From Kutzneria kofuensis (GTDB taxonomy: Bacteria > Actinomycetota > Actinomycetes > Mycobacteriales > Pseudonocardiaceae), in NCBI RefSeq assembly GCF_014203355.1, contig NZ_JACHIR010000003.1, positions 434,001 to 498,000 on the forward strand: DNA of 64,000 nt, read 5' to 3'. The position numbers and the translations under genes are program-made. Under the pieces are notes generated by a model. That model did not search any database. It saw nothing but the letters and a program-made list of their open reading frames with translations, and had not been told where the DNA came from. Below, piece by piece: positions 44,700 through 53,310 of this stretch (within the stretch, counting starts at the first letter, position 1; every line of letters begins with the position of its first letter).

Positions 44700-46402
44700 T
44701 CGGCCAGCTTGAACGCCAGCTCGGTCTCCCACGCGTCCATGTCCGGCTGCGTGCGTGGATCGGTGTGGTAGATCTCCAGCCGGCAGCCGAACTTGTCGCC
44801 GTCCGGGGTCTGCTCGACGTCCCAGCGCAGGCCCTGGGCGTCGGCCCACTCGTTCAGCCGCCGGGTCGCGTCGAGCAGGCCGCGCGGGTGGCCGACGTGG
44901 ACGGCCGACACGTATCGGCCGGCCGGCAGCACGCCGGAGAACACCTCGCCGTCGCCCTCGACCGGGCCGGCCACCGGGAACCCGGCCTCGACCACCAGTT
45001 CCCGGTCCATGTCGATCACGACGTAGCGGAGGAACGGGGCGCTGTGGGGCGAGATGCCGCGCCGGCCGAGCCAGCCGGCGAGCACCGGGATCTGGTCCGC
45101 GATCTCCGCGATGCTCCGCATCGTCACAGCGCGCCTGATGCCGACGTAGGGCTGCTCGTCCCGCTCGATCACGCTGGGCTCCATCGCCCGTCCTCTCGTC
45201 TCGTCCAGTCGTCTCGTCAAGAACCGGCGGTCGGCCTCGGCGGTAGCCAACCCCAGTGCCTGCTCGTACGCCAGCGCCGCCTCGGCGTGGCGGCCGAGCC
45301 GGCGCAGGAAGTCGGCGCGGGTCGCGGGCAGCAGGTGATAGCCGGGGATGTCGATCCCGTCCAGGAGTTGGAGACCGGCGGCCGGGCCCTCGGCCATCGC
45401 GACCGCCGCCGCCTGATTGAGCCGGACCACGGGCGACGGCACGACCGTGGCCAGTCGCTCGTACAGGCCGGCGATCAGCGGCCAGTCCGAGCCGGCGGCA
45501 TGGCTCTCCGCGATGGCCGCCTGCAGCTGGTACGGCCCCAGCCGCCCCAACCTCGTCGCCCGCGCCAGCGCCGCCCGCCCCTCGGCGATCTGTGAAGCGT
45601 CCCAACGGCTCCGATCCTGGTCGGCCAGCAGCACCACGTCGCCGGAAGCGTCGAGACGGGTGTCGCGGCGGGAGTCGTGCAGCAGCATCAACGCCAGCAG
45701 CCCGGCCGCCTCCGGCTCGTCCGGCATCAGCTGCGCCAGCAGCCGGGCCAGCCGGATCGCCTCGTCGCACAGCGGCCGCCGCTCGGGCGTGCTGTACCCC
45801 TCGTTGAACATCAGGTACAGCACGCCCAGCACCGCGGTCGTGCGTTCCGGCAGCAGATGCGCCGGCGGCACCCGGTACGGGATGCCGGCGTTGCGGATCT
45901 TCGCCTTCGCCCGCCCCACCCGCCGTGCCATCGTCGGTTCCGGCACGAGGAACGCACGGGCGATCTCCGCCATGCTCAGCCCGGCCAGCGTGCGCAGCGC
46001 CAGCGCCACCTGCGCCTCGAACGCCAGCGCGGGGTGGCAGCAGGTGAAGATCAACCGCAGCCGGTCGTCCTCGATGCCCGCCTCGTTCAACAGCACTGCG
46101 TCGACGGGTTCCGAAGGCTCGTACGCGGTCACCGCGACCTCCCGGAGCTTGGCCGCGCCGACCGCCTCCCGGCGGATTCGGTCCGTGGCGCGGTGCCGGG
46201 CGATCGTGGTCAGCCACGCGCCCGGCTTGCGCGGCACGCCCTCGACCGGCCACTGCCGGACCGCCGCCGCGAACGCCTCCTGGGCGCACTCCTCGGCCAG
46301 GTCCCAGTCGCCGGTGAGCCGGATCAGCGTCGCCACGACCCGGCCCCACTCCTCGCGGAACGCGGCCGCGACCGGCCCCGGATCAGCCGGCACGTCGGTC
46401 AC
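44696..46402 (-). CDS. ECF42-type sigma factor fused to a GyrI-like ligand-binding domain
   Basis: 568 residues from GTG 46402 (GTGA overlap with the DGPF stop). Residues 1-170: sigma regions 2 and 4 (DWDLAEECAQEAFAAAVRQWP, RHRATDRIRRE, LSMAEIARAFLVPEPTMARRV). Residues 180-400: ECF42 TPR-like extension (YLMFNEGYS, LLALMLLHDSRRDTR, YQLQAAIAESHA). From about 407 a separate domain follows in frame with no stop: MEPSVIERDEQPYVGIRR, then VIDMDRELVVEAGFPV and the tail RLEIYHTDPRTQPDMDAWETEL, matching GyrI/AraC-effector-like small-molecule-binding domains. An internal ATG (45184) has its own AGAGGA site, so the last 162 residues may also be made separately. Confidence 0.9.
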   Translation of the reverse strand: MTDVPADPGPVAAAFREEWGRVVATLIRLTGDWDLAEECAQEAFAAAVRQWPVEGVPRKPGAWLTTIARHRATDRIRREAVGAAKLREVAVTAYEPSEPVDAVLLNEAGIEDDRLRLIFTCCHPALAFEAQVALALRTLAGLSMAEIARAFLVPEPTMARRVGRAKAKIRNAGIPYRVPPAHLLPERTTAVLGVLYLMFNEGYSTPERRPLCDEAIRLARLLAQLMPDEPEAAGLLALMLLHDSRRDTRLDASGDVVLLADQDRSRWDASQIAEGRAALARATRLGRLGPYQLQAAIAESHAAGSDWPLIAGLYERLATVVPSPVVRLNQAAAVAMAEGPAAGLQLLDGIDIPGYHLLPATRADFLRRLGRHAEAALAYEQALGLATAEADRRFLTRRLDETRGRAMEPSVIERDEQPYVGIRRAVTMRSIAEIADQIPVLAGWLGRRGISPHSAPFLRYVVIDMDRELVVEAGFPVAGPVEGDGEVFSGVLPAGRYVSAVHVGHPRGLLDATRRLNEWADAQGLRWDVEQTPDGDKFGCRLEIYHTDPRTQPDMDAWETELAFKLAD

Positions 46403-46725
46403 GGCTGCCAGAGCGGCCGCACCTCGATCATCCCGTAGCCGGCGGCCGGGTGCTTCGACGCGATCTCCACCGCCTCGTCCAGGTCGGCGCACTCGATCAG
46501 GACCAGGCCGCCGATCTGCTCCTTGGTGTCGGCGAACGGGCCGTCGGTCAGCAGCACCTGCCCGTCCCGCACCCGCACGGTGGTCGCCTCGGTCGGCGGC
46601 CGCAGACCGGCCCCGCCGCGGACGACACCGCGGGCTTCCATCTCCTCCGACCACCCGCCGCAGCCCTGGGCCAGCTCCTCGGGCGTGGGCTCGCGGTCAC
46701 CGGCGATCAGCAACGCGTACTGCAT
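46399..46725 (-). CDS. DGPF (YCII-related) protein of an ECF42 module
   Basis: 108 residues from ATG 46725, with GAGGAGGGA upstream. MQYALLIAGDREP, VRVRDGQVLLTDGPFADTKEQIGGLVLI (DGPF motif near 60) and EIASKHPAAGYGMIEVRPL define it. Overlaps the sigma-factor start by four bases. A small ATCGGT/ACCGAT repeat lies at 46743-46758 just upstream. Confidence 0.92.
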   Translation of the reverse strand: MQYALLIAGDREPTPEELAQGCGGWSEEMEARGVVRGGAGLRPPTEATTVRVRDGQVLLTDGPFADTKEQIGGLVLIECADLDEAVEIASKHPAAGYGMIEVRPLWQP

Positions 46726-46788
46726 GGTGGGTCCCTCCTCGGATCGGTTCGCACCGATACGTCGAATGGAACCATCCGGGTCGGACAC

Positions 46789-47350
46789 TCACGCGCCGGC
46801 GACTTCGAGCGTGTCGTCGAGCCAGTCGCAGATGCGGGTGAACGCCAGCCGCTGCGCCCCGACGTGGCAGTGCGCGTCGGCGCCCTCGGCCGCGGTGAAC
46901 TCCAGCAGCGTCTTCGGACAGGTCAGGTGTTCGTAGAGGGCCTCGGGCTGGCCGGCGAAGAACAGGTCGGACTCGGCCTTGCAGACCAAGGTCGGGCACG
47001 TGATCCGCTCGGCGATGCCGTCGGCCACGTGGTAGTCGATCATGCTCGCCAGGAACTGCCGTGGCGTCCGCGTGGCCGTGACGAACATGCCGTGGTTGAG
47101 CGCCCACCGCATCGACTCGTTGGACGCCATCGCGGTTGTGAGGGTTTCGTCGAGCTCGGGGTCGGACTCGGCGCGCAGCCGCCGCACTGTGTCCTCGTCG
47201 GGCACGCCGTTGAGGAACGCCACCCGTGCGTCGTAGACGCCGTCGTTGGCGATCACCGCGGCCAGTCGGTGCTCGAAGGCGGCCGCCCGTGGCGCGAGCA
47301 CGCCGCCGAGGCTGACGCCCATCAGCGCGATCCGCCGGTTGGGGGTGGCA
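46789..47350 (-). pseudogene. N-terminally truncated alpha/beta hydrolase (S9-like peptidase/DUF1100-type)
   Basis: Recognisable hydrolase sequence begins only at NRRIALMGVSLGG (nucleophile Ser elbow) and runs to the normal C-terminus through VIANDGVYD, ITCPTLVCKAESDLFF (acid) and DAHCHVGAQRLAF (His). The expected 150 or more N-terminal residues, including the oxyanion strand and lid, are absent: upstream of about 47350 the strand is occupied by the antisense of a TetR gene. An ATG at 47322 could start a 177-residue fragment. Likely a deletion remnant. It lies behind the ECF42 module, convergent to nothing. Confidence 0.75.
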
Positions 47351-47911
47351 GATGGCGAACCGATCCGGCGGACCGGCGGGCGCAGTGCGCGTGTCGTGGC
47401 CGCGGTCCACCAGGCGGCGCTCGAGCTGCTGGAGGACCCCGGGGCCGAGGTGACGATCCCGGCCGTCGCGCGGCGCGCCGGCGTCAACCCGGTCAGCGTC
47501 TACCGGCGCTGGGGCACCCGCGAGGGCCTGCTCGCCGACGTCGCGATCACGCGGCTGGAACGGGACTCGCCGCCCGTCGACACCGGCAGCCTGCGCGGCG
47601 ACCTCATCGCCTGGGCGCAGTCGGCGGTCGAGGACCTGGGCACGCCCCTCGGTCACGCCTTCCTGCACGCCCTGGTCGGCTCGCTGCCGACGACGCCCGA
47701 GGCCGACGCCGAACGCAGCTCGCACCTGCTGCGCCGCATCGTCACCATCCAAGAGGGGATCTTCGACCGTGCCGCCGCGCGCGGCGAGCATGTGCCCGCG
47801 CCGGAGGACGTCTTCGACATCGTGCTGGCGCCGCTGTACCTGCGGGTGCTGTGGGGCGCGCCGCAGGCCGACCCGGTCGTGCTGGTCGACCGGCTGCTCA
47901 AACTGGGCTGA
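47345..47911 (+). CDS. TetR-family transcriptional regulator
   Basis: 188 residues from GTG 47345 (ADGEPIRRTGGRSARVV). HTH: AVHQAALELLEDPGAEVTIPAVARRAGV in outline and NPVSVYRRWGTREGLLADVAI; C-terminal TetR_C-like domain (IVTIQEGIFDRAAARGE). The annotated start lies right at the point where the antisense hydrolase remnant begins. A starts-further-upstream version (47246) would be antisense to that remnant and is unlikely. Confidence 0.88.
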   Translation: MADGEPIRRTGGRSARVVAAVHQAALELLEDPGAEVTIPAVARRAGVNPVSVYRRWGTREGLLADVAITRLERDSPPVDTGSLRGDLIAWAQSAVEDLGTPLGHAFLHALVGSLPTTPEADAERSSHLLRRIVTIQEGIFDRAAARGEHVPAPEDVFDIVLAPLYLRVLWGAPQADPVVLVDRLLKLG

Positions 47912-48278
47912 CAGACGCCGAACCTTGCTACGGATGCCGTCCGTAGCGACGCGGTGACTGTCGCCATCCGGCGTGAGACGACCGGCTCACACCCTTGCGT
48001 CCGCCGGCGACCGTGACCGACGCCCGGCCGGCCGGGGCCGTTCGTAGGGTCGAATCAAGGCGAATCACGTCGGTAATTCCCGTACCCGCCACCCGGTCGG
48101 CGGAATTGCCGTGCATGCATCGTACGGGCCAGCGCATTGTTTGCTCATTGTGAACGACCCTTGACGCTTTCGGCCCGGCCGTCCGGAATATCCGAACGGA
48201 GTCGTTTCGGTGCGCCGTGACGCCGCTAGCGTTGGCCGGGCAAATTTCGAGTTCATTTCTCCGGAGGGGAACGAATTC
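47912..48278. other. 367-bp intergenic region
   Basis: It holds the TetR terminator-like repeat (47927-47947) and the leader of the secreted peptidase. A TTGACG hexamer at 48161-48166 and CGGA-ATA-TCCG at 48185-48195 could be promoter elements, but their spacing is not canonical. No gene is seen. Confidence 0.4.
47927..47947. terminator. Hairpin downstream of TetR gene
   Basis: GCTACGGA and TCCGTAGC form a perfect 8-bp stem with a 5-base loop 16 bp after the TetR stop. Confidence 0.6.
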
Positions 48279-49322
48279 ATGAAATTATCCGCATTCGGCG
48301 CGGCGGCCGCGGCCGCCCTGCTCGGGACGGCGCTGACCGCCGCCGGCGCGAGTGCCGCGACCGGCGGCGACGTGGTGTCCGGGGCGGCCGGGCTCAGCCC
48401 GGACGTGGCCGCCACGGCGCACGGTTCCGGCGTCGACGCGCACGAGCAGGCGCTGGCCGCGTACTGGACGCCGGACCGCATGAGACAGGCCAGACCGGAG
48501 AGCGAGATCCCGGCCGTGCAGAACCGGACCGGGACGGTGTCGGCGGCGCCGACGGGCCCGGCCGGACCGGCCGGCCAGGTCGCCGCGGCCGCGCCGAAGG
48601 CCGAGCCCAAGGCGGCGAGCGGTGGCGGCTCGCCGGACGTCGCGCCGGCGGCGTACTACCCGAACTACCCGGTCGGCCACCCGGTCGCCCGCACCTACGG
48701 CAAGGTGTTCTTCACCAGCTTCGGCCTCAACTACGTCTGCTCGGCCACGATCGTCAACACCGAGGGCAAGTCCGAGGTCTGGACGGCCGGCCACTGCGTG
48801 TCCGACGGCCAGGCCTGGAACAGCAACTGGACCTTCGTGCCGAACTACGCCAGCGGCTCCGCGCCGTACGGCTACTGGTACGCCTACCAGCTGTGGACCA
48901 CAACGGCGTGGTTCAACAACAACAACGACTTCGCCAACGACGTCGGCTCCGCCGTGCTCTACCGCACCAACGGCTGGCGGATCACCGACTACCTCGGCGG
49001 CCAGGGCATCGCGTGGAACTACCCCATCGGGCAGTACGTGTACGCCTTCGGCTACCCGCAGGCCGCGCCGTTCGACGGCTGCTGCCTGGTCGGCGAGAAC
49101 GGCCCCACCTACAACGGCGGCGGCAACACCATCTACATGGTCAACTACATGACCGGGGGCTCCTCCGGCGGGGCGTGGCTGATGTCGTTCGACGGGAATT
49201 GGGGCTACATCAACGGGCACAACGACTTCAAGTACAACGCGTCTCCGCAGTACATGTACTCCCCCTACTACGGAAATCAGGTGTTGAGCCTCTACAACAC
49301 CGTCCGCAACATTTCCACGTGA
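48279..49322 (+). CDS. Secreted chymotrypsin-fold serine peptidase
   Basis: 347 residues from ATG 48279 behind GGAGGGGAA. Signal peptide (KLSAFGAAAAAALLGTALTAAGASA), a propeptide-like segment to about 125, then the catalytic domain: His in VWTAGHCVSDG (near 169), Asp in NDFANDVGSAVL (near 219), Ser in MTGGSSGGAWL (near 293). Tyr/Asn/Trp-rich surface segments fit an extracellular enzyme. Single gene with its own promoter region. Confidence 0.9.
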   Translation: MKLSAFGAAAAAALLGTALTAAGASAATGGDVVSGAAGLSPDVAATAHGSGVDAHEQALAAYWTPDRMRQARPESEIPAVQNRTGTVSAAPTGPAGPAGQVAAAAPKAEPKAASGGGSPDVAPAAYYPNYPVGHPVARTYGKVFFTSFGLNYVCSATIVNTEGKSEVWTAGHCVSDGQAWNSNWTFVPNYASGSAPYGYWYAYQLWTTTAWFNNNNDFANDVGSAVLYRTNGWRITDYLGGQGIAWNYPIGQYVYAFGYPQAAPFDGCCLVGENGPTYNGGGNTIYMVNYMTGGSSGGAWLMSFDGNWGYINGHNDFKYNASPQYMYSPYYGNQVLSLYNTVRNIST

Positions 49323-49420
49323 TGACACGGTAGACCGATCGGATGACCCGGGGATGCCGGCCGCCGGCATCCCCGGCATTGGTGCAACCGAAAGCCGGCC
49401 GGCCCCGTCCGGGAGACATG

Positions 49421-49870
49421 ATGCGAAGAATTCACGCCGGCGCCGCGCTGGGCCTGCTGCTGCTCCTGGCGGGCTGCGGCGCCGCGAACACCGGCGTCGG
49501 CAACGGCGCGAGCCAGGTGACGTCCACCAGCCTGCCGCCGCCCACCGGCGCCGCGCCGATCGGGCCCAACCGGGCCACCCCCGACCCGACCGTCGTCGAG
49601 CTGCGCAAGACCCGGTTCGACCGGGCCGCCGCGGGCACCGGCAACGAGCTCGTGGTCCAGTACACCGCGGGCGGCCGCGCCGACTGCTCCAAGCTGGGCC
49701 GGGTGGACGTCGTCGAGGCCGACGACGCCGTCACCGTCACCGTGCTGCTGGGCCAGGTCCCCGGCGCGGACTGCGGCGGCGAGCAGCCGATGATCGCCGC
49801 CACCTTCGAGACGACCGTGACCCTCAAGGCCCCGCTGGGCAGCCGCCAGATCCGCGACGGCGCCAGCTAG
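49421..49870 (+). CDS. Small lipoprotein
   Basis: 149 residues from ATG 49421 (an adjoining ATG at 49418 is equivalent) behind GGGAG. Lipoprotein signal with lipobox LLLLAGC, a Ser/Thr/Pro linker and a small beta domain (VVELRKTRFDRAAAGTGNELVVQYTAGG, DAVTVTVLLGQVPGADCGG in outline) with two Cys. Function unknown. Confidence 0.8.
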   Translation: MRRIHAGAALGLLLLLAGCGAANTGVGNGASQVTSTSLPPPTGAAPIGPNRATPDPTVVELRKTRFDRAAAGTGNELVVQYTAGGRADCSKLGRVDVVEADDAVTVTVLLGQVPGADCGGEQPMIAATFETTVTLKAPLGSRQIRDGAS

Positions 49871-49888
49871 CCGTTGATCACCGGCGGG

Positions 49889-50683
49889 TCAGAAGGCCGG
49901 CCACGGGATCGCCGGCCACTCGCCGGACGGCTCCGGATAGACGCCGGCGGCCAGCAGCAGATCGGTGCGGGTGATCAGCGCCGACACCTCGCGCCGGGTC
50001 AGGTGCTCGGCGACCTGCTCGGCGACCTCGCCGTCCAGACCGGCCCGCAGCTTGCGCAGCGCCTCCACGGCCTCGGCCGGCAGCGGCTCGCCGAGCCAGC
50101 CCCACAGCACGGTCCGCAGCTTGTTCTCGGCGTGCATGCAGATGCCGTGGTCGACGCCGTACACCGCGTCGGTCGCGGTGTGCAGCACGTGCCCGCCCTT
50201 GCGGTCGGCGTTGTTGACGACGACGTCCATCGCCGCCATCAGCCGCATCCGGGGGTGGTCGGCGTGCGCGAGCACGGCCGGGTCGCCGTACCGGTCGGTG
50301 GCGTGCAGCACGGCCCGCCAGCCCTCGGGCACCTCGTCGGCCGCCACGATGTCGATCAGGTCGGCGTCCTCGTCGGTGTCCACCCACAGCTGCACCATGC
50401 CGGGCCCGAACGGGCCCGGCCGTAACACCGTGGGCGGCACCAGGTCGAAGCCGGCCGCCTTGGACACCAGGTAGGTGGCGACCTCGCGGCCGGCCAGCGT
50501 GCCGTCCGGGAAGTCCCACAGCGGCCGCTCGCCGTTGATCGGCTTGTACACGCAGTTGGCCTGCACGCCGTGGTGGCTGATGGTGCCGAACAGCGTCGCG
50601 TTCGACGCGTCCACCAGCCGGCCCGTCACCTCGATCCGACCGCGCTCGACCAGCTCCAGCGCCCCGGGGTCGGTGGGCAGCAC
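49889..50683 (-). CDS. SCO1664-family protein (PI3/PI4-kinase-like fold)
   Basis: 264 residues from GTG 50683. ALELVERGRIEVTGRLVDASNATLFG, VYKPINGERPLWDFPDGTLAGREVATYLVS in outline, MDVVVNNADRKGGHVLH and VYGVDHGICMHAENKLRTVLWGW are the conserved blocks. The N-A-D-R and V-D-H-G motifs resemble kinase catalytic and metal-binding sites. In many actinobacteria this gene lies with DUF3090 near mycothiol ligase (mshC); here only the DUF3090 partner is present. Start placed just after the DUF3090 stop. Confidence 0.9.
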   Translation of the reverse strand: MLPTDPGALELVERGRIEVTGRLVDASNATLFGTISHHGVQANCVYKPINGERPLWDFPDGTLAGREVATYLVSKAAGFDLVPPTVLRPGPFGPGMVQLWVDTDEDADLIDIVAADEVPEGWRAVLHATDRYGDPAVLAHADHPRMRLMAAMDVVVNNADRKGGHVLHTATDAVYGVDHGICMHAENKLRTVLWGWLGEPLPAEAVEALRKLRAGLDGEVAEQVAEHLTRREVSALITRTDLLLAAGVYPEPSGEWPAIPWPAF

Positions 50684-50690
50684 CGCGGGC

Positions 50691-51257
50691 TCAGCTGTCC
50701 TCGGTGCGGCGGTAGCCGTTCTGCCTCGGGCAGACGTGACCACTGGGGTCGAGCGGCTCCTCGCACAGCGGACAGGGTTTGCGGCCGGCGTTGACGACCC
50801 GGTCGGCGCGCACGGCGAAGGCGCGGGCGGCCGGCGGCGTGAGGAACACCCGGACCGCGTCCGGGCCCTCCTCGGTGTCGTCGAGCACGACGGCCTCGTC
50901 CACCTCGTCCTCGGTGGCGGCCAACAGCTCCACCACCACCGCGGTGGACTCGGCGTCCCAGCCCAGGCCCATCGTGCCGACGCGGAACTCCTCCTCGACC
51001 GGCACCGTGAGCGGCTCGGTGTCGACCAGGTCGTCGGGCGCGCTTTCGGGCACCTCGGCGCCGAACCGCCGCTGCACCTCCTCCAGCAGCGAGCCGATCC
51101 GGTCGGCGAGCACGGACAGCTGCGTTTTCTCCAGCACCACGCTGACCAGCCGGCCGTCCTCGGCCGCCTGCAGGTAGAAGGTGCGGTCACCAGGTTCCCC
51201 GACGGTTCCCGCTACGAACCGGTCGGGCTGGCGGAATACATGAATGACACGAGCCAT
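50691..51257 (-). CDS. DUF3090 family protein
   Basis: 188 residues from ATG 51257. MARVIHVFRQPDRFVAGTVGEPGDRTFYLQA at the start, EEFRVGTMGLGWD in the middle and a C-terminal zinc ribbon CPLCEEPLDPSGHVCPR. Conserved actinobacterial family of unknown function, transcribed just ahead of SCO1664. The usual neighbouring histidine phosphatase is missing upstream, where the S9 peptidase is divergent. Confidence 0.92.
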   Translation of the reverse strand: MARVIHVFRQPDRFVAGTVGEPGDRTFYLQAAEDGRLVSVVLEKTQLSVLADRIGSLLEEVQRRFGAEVPESAPDDLVDTEPLTVPVEEEFRVGTMGLGWDAESTAVVVELLAATEDEVDEAVVLDDTEEGPDAVRVFLTPPAARAFAVRADRVVNAGRKPCPLCEEPLDPSGHVCPRQNGYRRTEDS

Positions 51258-51366
51258 GGCGCTTACGACCCTAAGGTATGCGGCCCGCGGCGGCCGCATG
51301 TCCCCTCCCGTTCACAGTTGTGGATGGGCCCGCCATGGGGTGGCCAGGGTTGGCTAGGGTCGTGTC

Positions 51367-53310
51367 GTGGTGAAGATCGCGTCGTACGGAACCTGGGTGT
51401 CCCCGCTCGCCGCGCAGGACGTGGCCGCGGCCGGCGGGTCGGTGCAGTGGGTCGACCTGCGCGACGGGGAGACGTGGTGGGCCGAGAGCCGGCCCGACGA
51501 GGGCGGCCGGGTTGCCCTCATGCGTGCCGGCAGGCCGGGCGAGCAGCCGCGGCAGGTCCTCGGCGCGCCGTGGAACGTCCGCAACCGCGTGCACGAGTAC
51601 GGCGGCCGGCCGTGGGCCTTCGTCGGCGGCAAGATCGTTTTCACCCATTGGGTCGACCAGCGGGTGTACGCAGTGGACCCGGACGACGCCGACGCCACGC
51701 CGGGACCGATCAGCCCGGAGCCGGCCCGCGAGCACGGCGACCGCTACGCCGACCTGACCGCGAGCCCCGACGGCACCGAGTTGTGGTGCGTGCGGGAGAC
51801 GCAGCTCAGCGACGCCTCCGTGGACGTGCGCCGGGACCTGGTGGCGCTGCCGCTGGACGGCTCGCAGCAGGTGCGGGTGCTGGCCGCCAGCCACCACTTC
51901 ATGTCCGCGCCGAAGCCGTCCCCGGACGGCCGGCACGTGGCGTGGCTGGGCTGGAACCACCCGGCGATGCCGTGGGACGGCACCGAGCTGTGCGTGGCCG
52001 AGCTGACCGAGGACGGCAAGGTCGGCGAGCACCGCGTGATCGCCGGCGGCCCGGCCGAGGCGGTGTGCCAGTTCCGCTGGGAAGGCCCGGATTCGCTGCT
52101 GGCGCTGACCGATCCGCAGGGCTGGTGGAACCTGCACCGGGTCACGCTGGACGGCGCCGCGACCAACCTCGCGCCGTGCGAGGAGGAGCTGGGCGGGCCG
52201 CTGTGGCGGCTGGGCAGCAGCTGGTTCGCGCCGCTGGGCAACGGCCGGCACGTCATCGTGCGCGGGACCGCGCTGGCCGTGCTGGACGAGCGCAGCGGCA
52301 CCGTCACCGACGTGGAGACGGACCTGCCGGTGTGGGTGGGGCAGATCGCCGCCGAGAACGGCGTGGTCGTCGGCATCGCCGCCGGCCCGCACACCGAGGC
52401 CGTGGTCGTCCGGCTGGACCTCGCCACCGGCGAGTCGACGGAGCTGACCGCGGGCGAACCGCTGCCGCTGGACGAGGCCTACCTGCCGACGCCGCAGGAG
52501 CGGATCTTCACCAGCCCGGACGGAGAGCGCATTCCCGCGTTCGTGTACCCGCCGACCAACCCGGACTACGCCGCCCCCGAGGGCGAGCTGCCGCCGTACC
52601 TGATCCACGTGCACGGGGGCCCGACCGGCAGCGTGGAGGGCACGCTCAGCTTGAACTTCGCGTACTTCACCAGCCGCGGCATCGGCGTGGTCGCGGTCAA
52701 CTACGGCGGCTCCACCGGCTACGGCCGGCAGTTCCGGGAGCGGCTGCGCGGCCAGTGGGGCGTGGTCGACGTGCAGGACTGCGCCGCCGTCGCCCAGGCG
52801 CTGGCCGACGAGGGCACCGCCGACCCGGCGCGGCTGGCGATCCGGGGCGGCAGCGCCGGCGGCTACACCACCGCCGCGGCGATGACCATGCCGTCGCCGT
52901 TCGCCTGCGGCAACGCGATGTTCCCGGCCATCGACATGGTCTCCTTCGCCAGCGGCGAGACCCACGACTTCGAGTCGCGCTACCTGGACGGGCTGATCGG
53001 CCCGCTGGACACCGCCCGTGAGGTCTACATCGAGCGGTCGCCCAGCGAGCGGCCGGAGCGGCTGACCGGGCCGATCCTGCTGCTGCAGGGCCTGGAGGAC
53101 GAGGTCTGCCCGCCGGCGCACACCGAGGCGTTCGCGCGGGCCATCGAGGGCAGCGGCATCCGGCACGCCTACATCGGCTTCCCCGGGGAGCAGCACGGCT
53201 TCCGCCGGGCCGAGACGATCAAGGCCGCGCTGGAGGCGGAGCTGTCGTTCTACGGGCAGGTGCTGGGCTTCGAGCCGGACAACGTGCCGCGGCTGGCGTT
53301 GCGCACGTGA
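51367..53310 (+). CDS. S9-family prolyl oligopeptidase
   Basis: 647 residues from GTG 51367. An N-terminal beta-propeller (RNRVHEYGGRPW, LTASPDGTELWCV, PKPSPDGRHVAWLGWNHP) precedes the peptidase domain: HVHGGPTGSVEG oxyanion region, NYGGSTGYGRQFRERL, Ser in IRGGSAGGYTT (near 494), Asp in GLEDEVCPP (near 576) and His in GEQHGFRRAE (near 608). Cytoplasmic, with no signal peptide. Overlaps the S66 gene as GTGA. Confidence 0.93.
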   Translation: MVKIASYGTWVSPLAAQDVAAAGGSVQWVDLRDGETWWAESRPDEGGRVALMRAGRPGEQPRQVLGAPWNVRNRVHEYGGRPWAFVGGKIVFTHWVDQRVYAVDPDDADATPGPISPEPAREHGDRYADLTASPDGTELWCVRETQLSDASVDVRRDLVALPLDGSQQVRVLAASHHFMSAPKPSPDGRHVAWLGWNHPAMPWDGTELCVAELTEDGKVGEHRVIAGGPAEAVCQFRWEGPDSLLALTDPQGWWNLHRVTLDGAATNLAPCEEELGGPLWRLGSSWFAPLGNGRHVIVRGTALAVLDERSGTVTDVETDLPVWVGQIAAENGVVVGIAAGPHTEAVVVRLDLATGESTELTAGEPLPLDEAYLPTPQERIFTSPDGERIPAFVYPPTNPDYAAPEGELPPYLIHVHGGPTGSVEGTLSLNFAYFTSRGIGVVAVNYGGSTGYGRQFRERLRGQWGVVDVQDCAAVAQALADEGTADPARLAIRGGSAGGYTTAAAMTMPSPFACGNAMFPAIDMVSFASGETHDFESRYLDGLIGPLDTAREVYIERSPSERPERLTGPILLLQGLEDEVCPPAHTEAFARAIEGSGIRHAYIGFPGEQHGFRRAETIKAALEAELSFYGQVLGFEPDNVPRLALRT

